A stretch of 64,000 nucleotides of DNA from JADJOY01 sp016713535 [NCBI: Deltaproteobacteria bacterium] (GTDB taxonomy: Bacteria > JADJOY01), in contig JADJOY010000001.1 of NCBI GenBank assembly GCA_016713535.1, positions 352,640 through 416,639 of the forward strand, in the 5' to 3' direction. The first letter of the stretch is position 1. Every line of letters starts with the position of its first letter. Shown piece after piece: positions 1 through 10,767 of this stretch. Both the position numbers and the translations under genes were made by a program. The notes under the pieces were generated by a model. It made no database searches and was not told the origin of the DNA. It saw only the letters and a list, made by a program, of their open reading frames with translations.

Positions 1-207
1 TCTTTCGGCGAGCGTAAGATGCTGGATACCGCGCGAAACCTGCTCGTCAAAGAGATCGCGATCGCGAAAGGCATGAAGGAGCCCGACGTTCTGGCAGATC
101 TGGACCGGGTCCTCGGAGAACCCAAGGCGAGTCGAACTCGTGCGAAGCCCGATGCGACACCCGTCGGTGGTGCATCCCCAAGCCAAGTGAAGGCCAAGAA
201 GGGCTGA
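1..207 (+). CDS. C-terminal end of an unrecognised protein (partial)
   Basis: The reading frame is open from the first base of the window, so this is the last 68 residues of a gene that begins upstream. The visible part has a helical, charged stretch (around KMLDTARNLLVKEIAIAK) followed by a basic Ala/Lys/Pro-rich tail ending in KAKKG. I see no motif that identifies a family. A strong intrinsic terminator starts 27 bases after the stop, so this is the end of a transcription unit separate from cysS. Confidence 0.5.
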   Translation, partial: SFGERKMLDTARNLLVKEIAIAKGMKEPDVLADLDRVLGEPKASRTRAKPDATPVGGASPSQVKAKKG

Positions 208-233
208 CGCGCCTCCTCGCCCTCCTTCACGAG

Positions 234-271
234 GGCCGCGGTGCGACAGACGGTTCGCACCGCGGCCTTTT
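234..271 (+). terminator. Intrinsic terminator upstream of cysS
   Basis: A perfect 13-bp stem (GGCCGCGGTGCGA pairing with TCGCACCGCGGCC) closes an 8-base loop and is followed by TTTT. It ends the upstream unit. It also shows that a GTG at 241, in frame with cysS, lies inside the stem and is not a credible start. Confidence 0.9.
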
Positions 272-336
272 CACGTCCAGGATCGCGCAATGCAACGAAC
301 GCGAGTGCTCTCGTCGCGGACCAAGCAGGAAGGCCG

Positions 337-1845
337 ATGACCATCCGAATCTACAGCACTCTCACTCGGACCAAGGCTGACTTCCGTCCGCTGGTCGAAG
401 GAAAGGTGGGGATCTACGTTTGTGGTCCCACTGTCTACGATTCGGCCCACCTTGGTCACGCGCGCTCCGCGATCACGTTCGATGTTGTCCGGCGTTACCT
501 CACCTATCGCGGATTTGAGGTCCGTTTGGTTCGGAATCTCACGGATGTGGACGACAAGATCATCCAACGCGCACACAAGGAGGGCTCGGAGTGGCGCAAG
601 ATCGCCGAACGATACGCGGCTGAGTATTCGCGCGACATGGGCGACTTGGGGTTGTTGCCACCCACCGTTGAGCCGCGCGCCACCGATCATGTAGCTGACA
701 TGCAGGCGCTGATCGCCGTCCTGATCGAGCGAGGTGCGGCGTACGCAGTGAACGGCGACGTGTTCTTCGCAGTGGCGGCCTTTCCCGCCTACGGACGCCT
801 GTCTGGCCAGGAGGTGAGCCAGGTGCGCGCGGGATCCCGCATCGACGTCGATGAAAGGAAGCGCGCGCCAGAAGATTTCGCATTGTGGAAGAGTGCGAAA
901 CCCGGTGAACCTTCCTGGCCCAGCCCGTGGGGAAATGGACGTCCCGGCTGGCACATCGAGTGCTCGGCGATGGCGGCCAGGCACTTGGGCGTTCCGTTCG
1001 ACATTCACGGCGGCGGAAGTGATCTAGTCTTTCCGCATCACGAGAACGAGATCGCGCAAAGCGAGGCGGCCACCGGGTCGACATTTGCTCGGATCTGGAT
1101 GCACAACGGAATGATTCGGGTAGACCAGGAGAAGATGTCGAAATCATTAGGTAATTTCTCGACCATCCATGAGCTGCTCGGCGTCCACGACGCCGAGACC
1201 ATCCGCGCGTTTCTCCTCGGTCAGCATTACCGCAGCCCGGTAGACTTCTCGATGATGGCGCTCGAGGAGAGTCGGCGCGCGCTGGCGCGAGCGTATTCGA
1301 CGCTAGCACGTGTCGACCGGGGCGACTGGGGCCGTCGTCCGGGCGGCGCGGGACGAGCCGGCGCTGACGCGACGGCAGCGAGTTCGGACTGGCTCGAAGT
1401 CGAGCGCACGTTCCAGGCGGCGATGGACGACGATTTCAACACTGCACGTGCGATTGGAGTGCTGTTCGAAGCAGTACGCTCGATCAACCGTCTGGCTGAC
1501 GTGTCGAGCGAAGCTGACTCGGGCGGGTGTGTGCGCGCGCGCGAAGGACGCGAGCTGGTCGCCAAGCTCGGTGGACAGGTGCTGGGAGTCCTCCAGGGCG
1601 ATGCACAGGCCTGGCTCGAGCGCGACCGGGACCGTCGCTCGGCCCAGATGGGGCTGGATGTGACCTGGGTCGAGGAGCAGTTGCTGGCGCGTGCGCAAGC
1701 GCGGTCCGAGAGGCGATGGGCGGACGCCGACGCCATCCGGTCCACGCTTGCCCGACGGGGCGTCGTGCTAGAGGACCGGCCTGGCGCAACCACCGTGTGG
1801 GGAATCGCGGATGCCGAGCCTGACGCCCCGACCAAGGATGCATGA
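337..1845 (+). CDS. cysS: Cysteinyl-tRNA synthetase
   Basis: Class I aminoacyl-tRNA synthetase that charges tRNA-Cys with cysteine in the cytoplasm. The 502-residue product starts [12 protein letters not shown] and carries YVCGPTVYD with the first zinc Cys, the HIGH-type signature HLGHARS, the zinc-site region ECSAMAA and [10 protein letters not shown], and the KMSKS loop. A C-terminal DALR-type anticodon domain follows. The ATG at 337 was chosen because AGGAAGG precedes it by a few bases and because an in-frame GTG at 241 falls inside the preceding terminator. The stop overlaps the uvrB start (ATGA), so the two are probably translationally coupled. Confidence 0.96.
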   Translation: MTIRIYSTLTRTKADFRPLVEGKVGIYVCGPTVYDSAHLGHARSAITFDVVRRYLTYRGFEVRLVRNLTDVDDKIIQRAHKEGSEWRKIAERYAAEYSRDMGDLGLLPPTVEPRATDHVADMQALIAVLIERGAAYAVNGDVFFAVAAFPAYGRLSGQEVSQVRAGSRIDVDERKRAPEDFALWKSAKPGEPSWPSPWGNGRPGWHIECSAMAARHLGVPFDIHGGGSDLVFPHHENEIAQSEAATGSTFARIWMHNGMIRVDQEKMSKSLGNFSTIHELLGVHDAETIRAFLLGQHYRSPVDFSMMALEESRRALARAYSTLARVDRGDWGRRPGGAGRAGADATAASSDWLEVERTFQAAMDDDFNTARAIGVLFEAVRSINRLADVSSEADSGGCVRAREGRELVAKLGGQVLGVLQGDAQAWLERDRDRRSAQMGLDVTWVEEQLLARAQARSERRWADADAIRSTLARRGVVLEDRPGATTVWGIADAEPDAPTKDA

Positions 1846-3942
1846 GGGGTGCGTTGACCTCTGCCCCGTTTGAACTCGTAAGTGAGCTCGAGCCGCGCGG
1901 GGATCAGCCGGCTGCGATCGAGGAGCTGGTCGCCGGCTTTCGGGCTGGCCTGCCTTCCCAGGTGCTGCTGGGCGTCACCGGGTCGGGCAAGACGTTCACC
2001 ATGGCGCACGTGATCGCGCGGCTCGGGCGACCTGCGCTCGTGATAGCGCCAAACAAGACGCTCGCGGCGCAGCTTTACGCCGAGCTGCGCGACCTGTTCC
2101 CGCGCAACGCCGTCGAGTACTTCGTCAGCTATTACGACTACTACCAGCCCGAAGCATACGTGCCGTCGACCGATACCTATATCGAGAAGGACGCCTCGAT
2201 AAACGACGAGATCGACAAGCTACGGCACTCGGCGACTCGCTCCGTCCTCACCCGACGCGACGTGATCGTGGTGGCCAGCGTGTCGTGCATTTATGGTATC
2301 GGCGACCCAGAGGCTTACCGCGAGATGCTGGTCGACGTTTCGGTCGGAGACGAGCTCCCGCGAGACCAGGTCCTACGCCGCTTCGTCGGGATGCAATACG
2401 TTCGGAACGACGTCGACTTCCACCGCGGCACGTTTCGCGTCCGCGGTGACGTCGTCGAGATCTTCCCGGCCTACGAGTCCGATCAAGCTGTCCGGATCGA
2501 GTTCTTCGGAGACACGGTCGAGCGTGTCTCGAGGATCGATGCATTGCGCGGATCCACGCTCGAGCGACTGGACGCGGTGTCGATCTTTCCGGGCAGCCAT
2601 TACGTCACACCAAAGGATCGGCTCGACCGGGCCGTCGATCGCATCCGAGACGAGGCCGCCGGTCGCCTGCGCGAGCTTCGTGATCGGGACAAACTCGTCG
2701 AGGCTCAACGCCTCGAAAGTCGTATCCTCTACGACCTCGAAATGCTCAGCGAGATGGGTTACTGCCCAGGGATCGAGAACTATTCGCGTCACCTCGACGG
2801 ACGCGGCCCCGGAGTGCCGCCTGCGACCCTGCTGGACTACTTTCCCGACGACTTCCTGCTGCTGGCGGACGAGAGCCACGTAACGGTACCGCAAGTCGGC
2901 GGGATGTTCCGAGGGGACCGTCAGCGAAAGGCGACTCTGGTGGAGCATGGTTTCGCTTGCCGTCCGCTCTCGACAATCGGCCGCTGACGTTCGAGGAGTT
3001 CCTGGAACGAATTGGAGACGCGCTGTTCGTTTCCGCCACACCGGGCAGGAGTGGGAGACGCGGCGTACGGGTGGCGTGGTGGTAGAGCAGGTGATTCGCC
3101 CCACGGGGTTGATGGATCCCTGGGTCGAGGTTCGTCCGGCAGGGACGCAGGTGGACGATCTCCTGGGGGCGATCCGGGAGGTCACCGCTCGAGGTGAGCG
3201 GGTGCTCGTGACAACGTTGACTAAGCGGATGGCGGAGGACCTCACGGCCTACTATCGAGATATCGGCGTGGCCGTGCGCTACCTCCATTCCGACATCGAG
3301 ACACTCGAGCGCGTCGAGATTCTCCGCGATCTCCGACTGGGGAAATACGATGTCCTCGTTGGCATCAACCTGCTGCGCGAGGGGCTGGATCTGCCGGAAG
3401 TCTCGCTCGTCGGCATCCTGGACGCCGATCGAGAAGGTTTCTTGCGTTCGCAACGGTCGCTCATTCAGACGATCGGCCGAGCCGCGCGGAACGTCAACGG
3501 TCGTGTGATCCTCTACGCGGATTCGGTTACGCCCTCGATGGAGGCAGCGCTACGAGAGACCGAGCGCAGGCGTGCAGTCCAGTCGGCTTACAACCAGCAG
3601 CACGGGATCACCCCCGAGACGGTTCGAACGCTCATCCGGACGACCGTCGGCGAGGTGCGCAGCCGATTATGTAACCGTCCCCACTGCCCGACGGACTCGC
3701 TTTCCTATGCGGAGTGCCGCGCATTGGTCGAAAAGCTGAAGAAGGAGATGATCTCCGCGGCGGAGGCGCTCGACTTCGAACGTGCCGCCGAGCTTCGAGA
3801 TCGAGTCCACCGGCTGGAGGCCAGCGTATTAGGGCTCGAGGTGCGGCCTACCCAGCCGGCGGGTAAGCTGATCGTCGCACCGGTGCTGCCGCGACCGCGT
3901 CGAGTGGGTGGTCGCGCCGGAGCGGGTGGCCATCGCGGCTGA
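1842..3942 (+). CDS. uvrB: Excinuclease ABC subunit B (two frame breaks)
   Basis: Damage-verifying helicase-like subunit of the UvrABC nucleotide-excision repair nuclease. The first frame shows Walker A GVTGSGKT, the beta-hairpin [12 protein letters not shown] and the conserved run to [13 protein letters not shown]. The frame then changes twice. Near 2954 one C seems missing; restoring it gives [15 protein letters not shown]. Near 3045 another base is missing; restoring it leads into [14 protein letters not shown], helicase motifs VI and the C-terminal UVR motif ([19 protein letters not shown]). The joined product is about 700 residues, close to family size. The gene sits between cysS and uvrC. 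I treat both breaks as sequence errors, since each side matches the family without loss of residues. Confidence 0.9.
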
Positions 3943-4004
3943 AGGGACGGCGGCGCCGCCACCCGGGCCGCGCCAAAGCGGGTGCCCGGCAAGCTGAGAG
4001 GGAA

Positions 4005-5950
4005 ATGCCAGGCCGTCGACCGAGGGCCCCTGAGGCCAGACGAGGGGTGCCGCACGACTCCGCCAGTTCTCCGGACGGCGGCCCCATCCCGCGAGCGCAC
4101 GAAGCCGTCGAGGCGCCGAGCAGGGATCTGTCGGAGCACTCGCAGGAGCTGCTCGCGAAGGTGGAGCGCTTGCCGCGTAGGCCCGGCGTCTACGTGTTGC
4201 TCGATTCTAGGACTCGCGTTCTATACGTCGGAAAGGCGAAGAGTCTCCGCGATCGGGTTCGCAGCTACTTCTCCCGGGAGGAAGGTGACGGGCGTTATCA
4301 CGTGCGGTTCCTTATGGGGCGCGTCCGAGACTTCGAGGTCACGGTCACCGAAACCGAGAAAGAGGCGTTCATTCTCGAGGACACGTTGATCAAGAAGCAC
4401 CGGCCGCCGTACAACATCCGCCTCAGAGACGACAAGACCTATACGTCGTTACGGATCGATCTCAGCCATCCGTTTCCGAAGGTGAGAGTCGAGCGACGCC
4501 CGTCGCGGATCGATGCGCTCGTGTTCGGGCCGTATTCATCCGCGCAAGGCGTACGCACGACCGTTGGCGAGCTGCACCGGACCTTCCCGCTTCGGACGTG
4601 TAGCGATTCCGACTTCGCCAACCGTTCGCGACCGTGCCTCGACTACCAGATCGGCCGGTGCCTAGCACCGTGTGTTGGCCTGATCTCCGAAGACGACTAC
4701 GGCCTGCTCGTCCGCGGCGCAACGCACTTCCTGCGCGGACAGAATCGCGATGTGATTCGATCACTTCGCGAGCGGATGCTCGCGGCCTCTCGGTCGCTCC
4801 GATACGAGGAGGCCGCACGCGTTCGCGATCGCATCGCATCCATCGAAGCCACGATCGAGAAGCAGAACGTCATCCGCCACTCCGAGGTCGATCAGGACTT
4901 CGTAGCCGTCGCCACCAACGGGCTGGCTGGATCGGCGGCGGTTTTGTCCGTTCGGGCTGGCGTGCTCGTCGGAGCGAACAGCTTCCCGTTGGCGATGGCG
5001 ATCGAGGATGACGAGGATCCGCTTCAGGCGTTCCTAGCACGCCGTTATGGCAGCGTGGAAGACCTGCCTGACGAAGTCGTGGTACCGCGAGAGGTGGTGG
5101 GGGCCGTCACCCTCGAGGAGTGGTGGTCCGAACGGCGTGGAGGCCGGGTTCGTTTGATGGTTCCCGAGCGCGGTGAGCGCCTTCGCCTCGTTTCGCTCGC
5201 CGAGGCGAACGCTCGCACCGCGCTGGAGGCCTGGACGGACCCGACGGTCGAGCGACGCGCAGTCCTCGCGGGGCTAGCTCGCAAGCTGGGTCTCACACAG
5301 GATCCTCGACGGATCGAGTGCACTGACATGTCGACGCTGGGCGGCACGGGTTCCGTCGGTTCACTCGTTCGGTTCGAAGATGGCGTGCCCCACAAGGCGG
5401 GCTACCGCCGATATCGGATCCGTACCCTCGCCGTGCCCGACGACTACGGCGCGATGTACGAGGTGCTCTCTCGCCGATTCGTCGGGGCTCGAGATCGATG
5501 CGCCGATCCCGACCTGTTGGTAGTGGACGGCGGTAAGGGGCAGCTCAACGTTGCGATGAAGGTCTTCGAGGAGCTCGGGGTGAGCGGTGTCGACCTCGCC
5601 TCACTCGCCAAGGATCCAGACCGTGTTTTTCGCCCTGGTCGGTCGAATCCGATCGCGCTTCGTCACGACGACCCGGGCCTGATGCTGCTCGGACGCATCC
5701 GAGACGAGGCTCACCGTTTCGCGATCACGTACCAGCGCAATCTTCGTAGTCGTGAGCGGATCCGGTCCGCCCTCGACGCGATCCCGGGGTCGGAGCTGCC
5801 CGCAGGCGTGCGCTGCTCACCCACTTCGGTAGCGTCGATCGGGTGCGCGCCGCATCCGTCGACGAGCTCGTGGAAGTTCCCGGGATCGGCCCGGACGTCG
5901 CCCATCGTATTCTGGCGACGCTTCAGACCGATACCGCCAAGCCATCGTGA
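4005..5950 (+). CDS. uvrC: Excinuclease ABC subunit C (one frame break)
   Basis: Nuclease subunit of UvrABC that makes both incisions around a lesion. The N-terminal GIY-YIG nuclease domain (PGVYVLLD and VLYVGKAKSLRDRV) is followed by a UVR motif (RSLRYEEAARVRDRIAS) and the RNase H-like C-terminal nuclease region (VVDGGKGQLN; DEAHRFAITYQR). Near 5786 the frame changes at a GGGG run. With one more G the tail reads as a proper helix-hairpin-helix domain (RRRALLTHFGSVDRVRAASV, then VPGIGPDVAHRILATL) and stops at 5950; without it an unrelated frame continues to 6146. About 50 residues precede the GIY domain, so a start downstream of 4005 is possible. GAGAGGG lies just before 4005. Confidence 0.9.
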
Positions 5951-6004
5951 TCCGCTCACGCTAGAATCCGTCGCTCTCGACCCGACTCGCAGCGGAGGAT
6001 ACCG

Positions 6005-6841
6005 ATGGCGATTAATCTCGAGCTGGTGGGAAAGAAGTCCGAACCGATCATCCACAAGTACGCGTGGCGAGACGTCGTGTTGTACGCACTCGGCATCGGC
6101 GCGAACACCGACGAGCTCGACTTCCTCTTCGAGATGGGTGACCTGAAGGTATTCCCCACGTTCGCGGTGGTCCCATCTTTCAAGGCGCTCGTGCAAGCCA
6201 CGAGCAACCTCAACGTCAACCCGATGATGATCCTGCACGGCGAGCAGACCGTCATACTTCACAACCCCATCCCGCCCGAGGGCGAGATGAGCACCGTGAG
6301 TGAAGTGACGGGCATCTACGATAAGGGCAAGGCGGCTCTAGTTGTCGTGAAGGCGGAGACGTCGATCGACGGCTCCCCTGTTTTCGACAACATCTTCACG
6401 ATCTTTGCACGCGGAGAGGGTGGGTTCGGGGGTGACCGGGGTCCAGAGGCGCTCAAGGCTGATCCACCGGCGGGGAACCCGCCGGATTTTCGGGTCGAGT
6501 ACAAGACGCTAGCTCAGCAAGCGCTCTTGTACCGTCTCTCTGGCGACACCAACCCGCTGCACGCGAGCCCTCAGTTCGCGGCGATGGGCGGGTTCGAGCG
6601 CCCGATTCTCCATGGACTCTGCACGTACGGCCACGCGGGCCGAGCGGTGCTTCACTCGGTGTGTGGCGGCGATCCGGCGCGCTTCAAGTCGTTCGCCGCC
6701 CGTTTCGCGAGCGTGGTGTTCCCGGGCGATACGATCGTGACCGAGGGCTGGCGCGAGCGTGCGGGTCGGTACATCGTTCGAGCCTCCACGCAGGACGGGA
6801 AGACTGTCCTGTCAAATTCGGTGGCCGAGGTCGTCGAGTAA
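6005..6841 (+). CDS. MaoC-family (R)-specific 2-enoyl-CoA hydratase, double hotdog
   Basis: Probable cytoplasmic enzyme that hydrates trans-2-enoyl-CoA to (R)-3-hydroxyacyl-CoA. The 278 residues resemble the tandem-hotdog hydratase 2 of peroxisomal multifunctional enzyme. The N-terminal hotdog lacks an obvious catalytic motif. The C-terminal one carries the hydratase signature LSGDTNPLHASPQFA, with the catalytic Asp and His, then FERPILHGLCTYG. GGAGG sits 6 bases before the ATG. It follows uvrC by 54 bases on the same strand, with no functional link to repair that I can see. The substrate (fatty acid, branched-chain or sterol side chain) cannot be read from sequence. Confidence 0.85.
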   Translation: MAINLELVGKKSEPIIHKYAWRDVVLYALGIGANTDELDFLFEMGDLKVFPTFAVVPSFKALVQATSNLNVNPMMILHGEQTVILHNPIPPEGEMSTVSEVTGIYDKGKAALVVVKAETSIDGSPVFDNIFTIFARGEGGFGGDRGPEALKADPPAGNPPDFRVEYKTLAQQALLYRLSGDTNPLHASPQFAAMGGFERPILHGLCTYGHAGRAVLHSVCGGDPARFKSFAARFASVVFPGDTIVTEGWRERAGRYIVRASTQDGKTVLSNSVAEVVE

Positions 6842-6919
6842 GACCGCTACCCGGTTGAGCGTGGGTGGTTCGAACGTTACGCGCTCGGCCTATACAGCCG
6901 CGGCGATCAAGGGCACACG

Positions 6920-7465
6920 ATGGGCCAACCTCGCGACCGATGCGGCTCGGATCGCATCTTCGAGCACCCGTTCCTGAGCTTGCGCCGAGACCACTTCCGG
7001 GGACCTACCGGTACCGACGAGAAGCTCGCTTATCTGATCGAAATCGCCGACTGGGTGAACATCGTCGCCTTCGATGCGAGTGAGCAGGTCCTGCTGGTGA
7101 GCCAGTACCGATACGGGACCCGCTCCGTGACACTCGAGATTCCAGGTGGGGCCATCGACGCAGGCGAGACCCCGCTCGCGGCAGCCCGGCGCGAGCTCTT
7201 GGAGGAGACGGGCTTCGAGGCCGACGAGTGGCGCCAAGTTGGTGTGGTGGAGCCGAATCCAGCGATCCAGGGCAACCGCTGCACCACCTTCGTCGCGCGG
7301 CGATTACGACGGAAGGCCGAGTTCGACGCCGACGAGATCGATCAGATCGGCTTCATTCCGTTGAGCGAGCTCCGTCGAAAAATTCGAGAGGGCGAGGTCC
7401 AACACGCGTTGGTGATCGCAGCGGTCCACTTTGCACTCGAAGCGCTCGACGGTGACGGCACGTGA
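6920..7465 (+). CDS. Nudix hydrolase, ADP-ribose pyrophosphatase-like
   Basis: Hydrolase of nucleoside-diphosphate derivatives. The full Nudix box is present (GAIDAGETPLAAARRELLEE followed by TGF), matching GX5EX7REUXEEXGU. The flanking pattern VLLVSQYRYG ... LEIPGG and a Pro-rich WRQVGVVEPNPAIQ segment resemble ADP-ribose or NDP-sugar pyrophosphatases. It has 181 residues. The ATG at 6920 has no strong ribosome-binding site, and about 15-20 N-terminal residues look unconserved, so the start is uncertain. It lies 35 bases before the 3' end of the converging RNase P RNA gene. Confidence 0.85.
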   Translation: MGQPRDRCGSDRIFEHPFLSLRRDHFRGPTGTDEKLAYLIEIADWVNIVAFDASEQVLLVSQYRYGTRSVTLEIPGGAIDAGETPLAAARRELLEETGFEADEWRQVGVVEPNPAIQGNRCTTFVARRLRRKAEFDADEIDQIGFIPLSELRRKIREGEVQHALVIAAVHFALEALDGDGT

Positions 7466-7500
7466 CTGATGCTTGATCCGGAGTGACGTCGGGCGGAAGG

Positions 7501-7874
7501 GAAGCGAGGGGGCTGGCCTGTAAGCCGGATTCTGTCCTGGCCCTCGGTCTCCCGAGGGCCAGGGGGGACCATCCATCTGGGACGGTCGTTGCCGACCGCC
7601 TCGTGCGACCAACCCGGGAGTATTGGGCGGGCGACCCACTCCCTGCGCGGTCTTGCTCCGGATGGGGTTTGCCGAGCGGCGTGGTCACCCACGCCGCTGG
7701 TGAGCTCTTACCTCACCGTTTCACCCTTGCCGCTCGCGCGGCGGTCTGCTTTCTGTTGCACTGTCCCGAAGGTTTCCCTCGGTCGCCGTTAGCGACCATC
7801 CTGCCCTGTGGAGTCCGGACTTTCCTCCCACTTCGCGAGGAAGTGAGCGGCCCCCCGGCCAGCCCCGTCGCTTC
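7501..7874 (-). ncRNA. rnpB: RNase P RNA (bacterial type A)
   Basis: Catalytic RNA that removes 5' leaders from tRNA precursors. On the minus strand the conserved 5' core GAGGAAAGTCCGGACTCC and the 3' core ACAGAATCCGGCTTACAGGCC (19-base portion) are both present. The two ends pair as helix P1: GAAGCGA and GGGGCTGGCC at the 5' end match GGCCAGCCCC and TCGCTTC at the 3' end, with one C opposite C. This defines both ends and gives about 374 nt, close to the E. coli length of 377. It starts 75 bases after the stop of the zinc-ribbon gene. Overlapping ORFs here are not genes. Confidence 0.95.
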
Positions 7875-7948
7875 GGGTCTTGGTTTGCCCGATCAGCGGC
7901 GCGGTGTCGAGCCCGGTGCTGCGCACCGCCTTGGTCCCTTTCGGTGGC

Positions 7949-8695
7949 TCAGCGGAACTCCGCACTCCCCACTGGCTCGTCGGTGACCCTGGGCGCGAGC
8001 CTCACATAGATGATCCGGTTGCAGCTCGGGCAGATGTTCTGTGCATCCGGCGCGTGGAGCTCGTTGTACATCTGGGCCGGAATCTTGGTACGACAAGCCT
8101 GGCAGACCCCACCACTGACCTCCGAAACCGCCGATCCTCCTCGACGCGTGCGCACGATGTCGTAGTGGGAGAGCGTCGCGGGATCGATCCCCTGACGGAA
8201 CGCGATGGCATCTTGATCCACCGACGCGATCTTCTGGTCGAGAGTGGCGGTGCGCGCGGCGACTTCGCGTTCGATCGCCTCGACGTCCCCGCGCATGCGG
8301 TTGGCGGTAGCGATCGCGGCGGCGATTTCGTGCTGGAGTCCTTCGACCGTCTCCATCAACGTGAGCACGGAATCTTCTATCCCCGCGATCCGCTTTCGGT
8401 GCTCCCCGAGCTCTTTCTGGCCGGCTTGGAACTCCTCGTTGGTCTTGACTTGTCGAAGCTTTCGATTGCGCTCCTCGAGCTTGCTGCGCTCGAACTCGAT
8501 TTCCTTCTCCAGCTTCTCCCTGGCTCGGGTCGCCTCCTGGAGGCGTTCTCGGCCAACCCGTTCAGCAGCTTGCGCGGCAGTCAGCGGCGCTCGTGCGGCC
8601 TCCAGGCGGGTGGGACCCGCGTCGCGTTCCCGCACGAGATCGTCTCGTCCGATGTCCAGCTCCTGGAGGCGGAGCAGCATCTCGATCCGTGTCAA
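7949..8695 (-). CDS. Coiled-coil protein with C4 zinc ribbon (zf-RING_7 / DUF164 type)
   Basis: A 248-residue protein of unknown biochemical role. A long heptad-rich helix (about residues 10-165, rich in Glu, Arg and Lys) leads to a C-terminal zinc ribbon with CQAC and CPSC. This matches the widespread bacterial CdsZ-like family, proposed to bind nucleic acid or act in secretion. The TTG at 8695 is chosen because AAAGGTGGG precedes it by about 6 bases; an ATG five codons further in is the alternative, and the longer frame would run towards the tRNA gene. It lies between the tRNA and rnpB on the same strand, a common place for this family. Confidence 0.85.
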   Translation of the reverse strand: MTRIEMLLRLQELDIGRDDLVRERDAGPTRLEAARAPLTAAQAAERVGRERLQEATRAREKLEKEIEFERSKLEERNRKLRQVKTNEEFQAGQKELGEHRKRIAGIEDSVLTLMETVEGLQHEIAAAIATANRMRGDVEAIEREVAARTATLDQKIASVDQDAIAFRQGIDPATLSHYDIVRTRRGGSAVSEVSGGVCQACRTKIPAQMYNELHAPDAQNICPSCNRIIYVRLAPRVTDEPVGSAEFR

Positions 8696-8802
8696 TTTGA
8701 ACCCACCTTTCTCCGAACAGTCGCTTGCCGTTTGTGTCCGACATCCGCCTGGGCCTTCTCGCGACCGTCGTGGCATCGCCGCGCGATGCTACCTCCGACC
8801 GG

Positions 8803-8876
8803 TAGGCCCGCCAGGACTCGAACCTGGGACCAAGGGATTATGAGTCCCCCGCTCTGACCGACTGAGCTACGGGCCC
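8803..8876 (-). tRNA. tRNA with CAU anticodon, probably tRNA-Ile2
   Basis: A complete cloverleaf: acceptor GGGCCCG/CGGGCCT with one G-U pair, D arm AGCTCAGTCGGTCAGAGC, anticodon loop CTCATAA, T arm CCAGGTTCGAGTCCTGG, discriminator A. CCA is not encoded. A CAU anticodon can mean initiator Met, elongator Met or Ile2 (lysidine-modified). The C4-G69 and C5-G68 pairs and the bases after the anticodon resemble E. coli tRNA-Ile2, the TilS substrate, and the first acceptor pair is not the mismatch of an initiator. Elongator Met is not excluded. Confidence 0.9.
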
Positions 8877-8930
8877 GCATACACGCTTGTCGCTGCTTTG
8901 GATCGTTCGTCACCGGTGCGATGGGACGTC

Positions 8931-10706
<1,776 letters not shown>

Positions 10707-10767
10707 CGATCCCCTCGTGCGCCGCGACGCGTGTCACCGCGCCGGTTCGTTCTCACCCCGAGCCCAT

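Noticed and set aside
241-336. A 32-residue N-terminal extension of cysS from a GTG at 241
   Set aside because: The GTG lies in the stem of an intrinsic terminator and the extension has no family similarity; the ATG at 337 has its own ribosome-binding site.
2947-2987. Programmed frameshifting in uvrB or other interrupted genes
   Set aside because: There is no slippery heptamer with a pseudoknot; breaks go in both directions, lie at varied places in unrelated genes and tend to fall in G/C runs, which fits sequence error better.
7483-7986. ORFs across 7.5-7.9 kb on the plus strand
   Set aside because: The region is RNase P RNA on the minus strand, with both conserved ends and helix P1.
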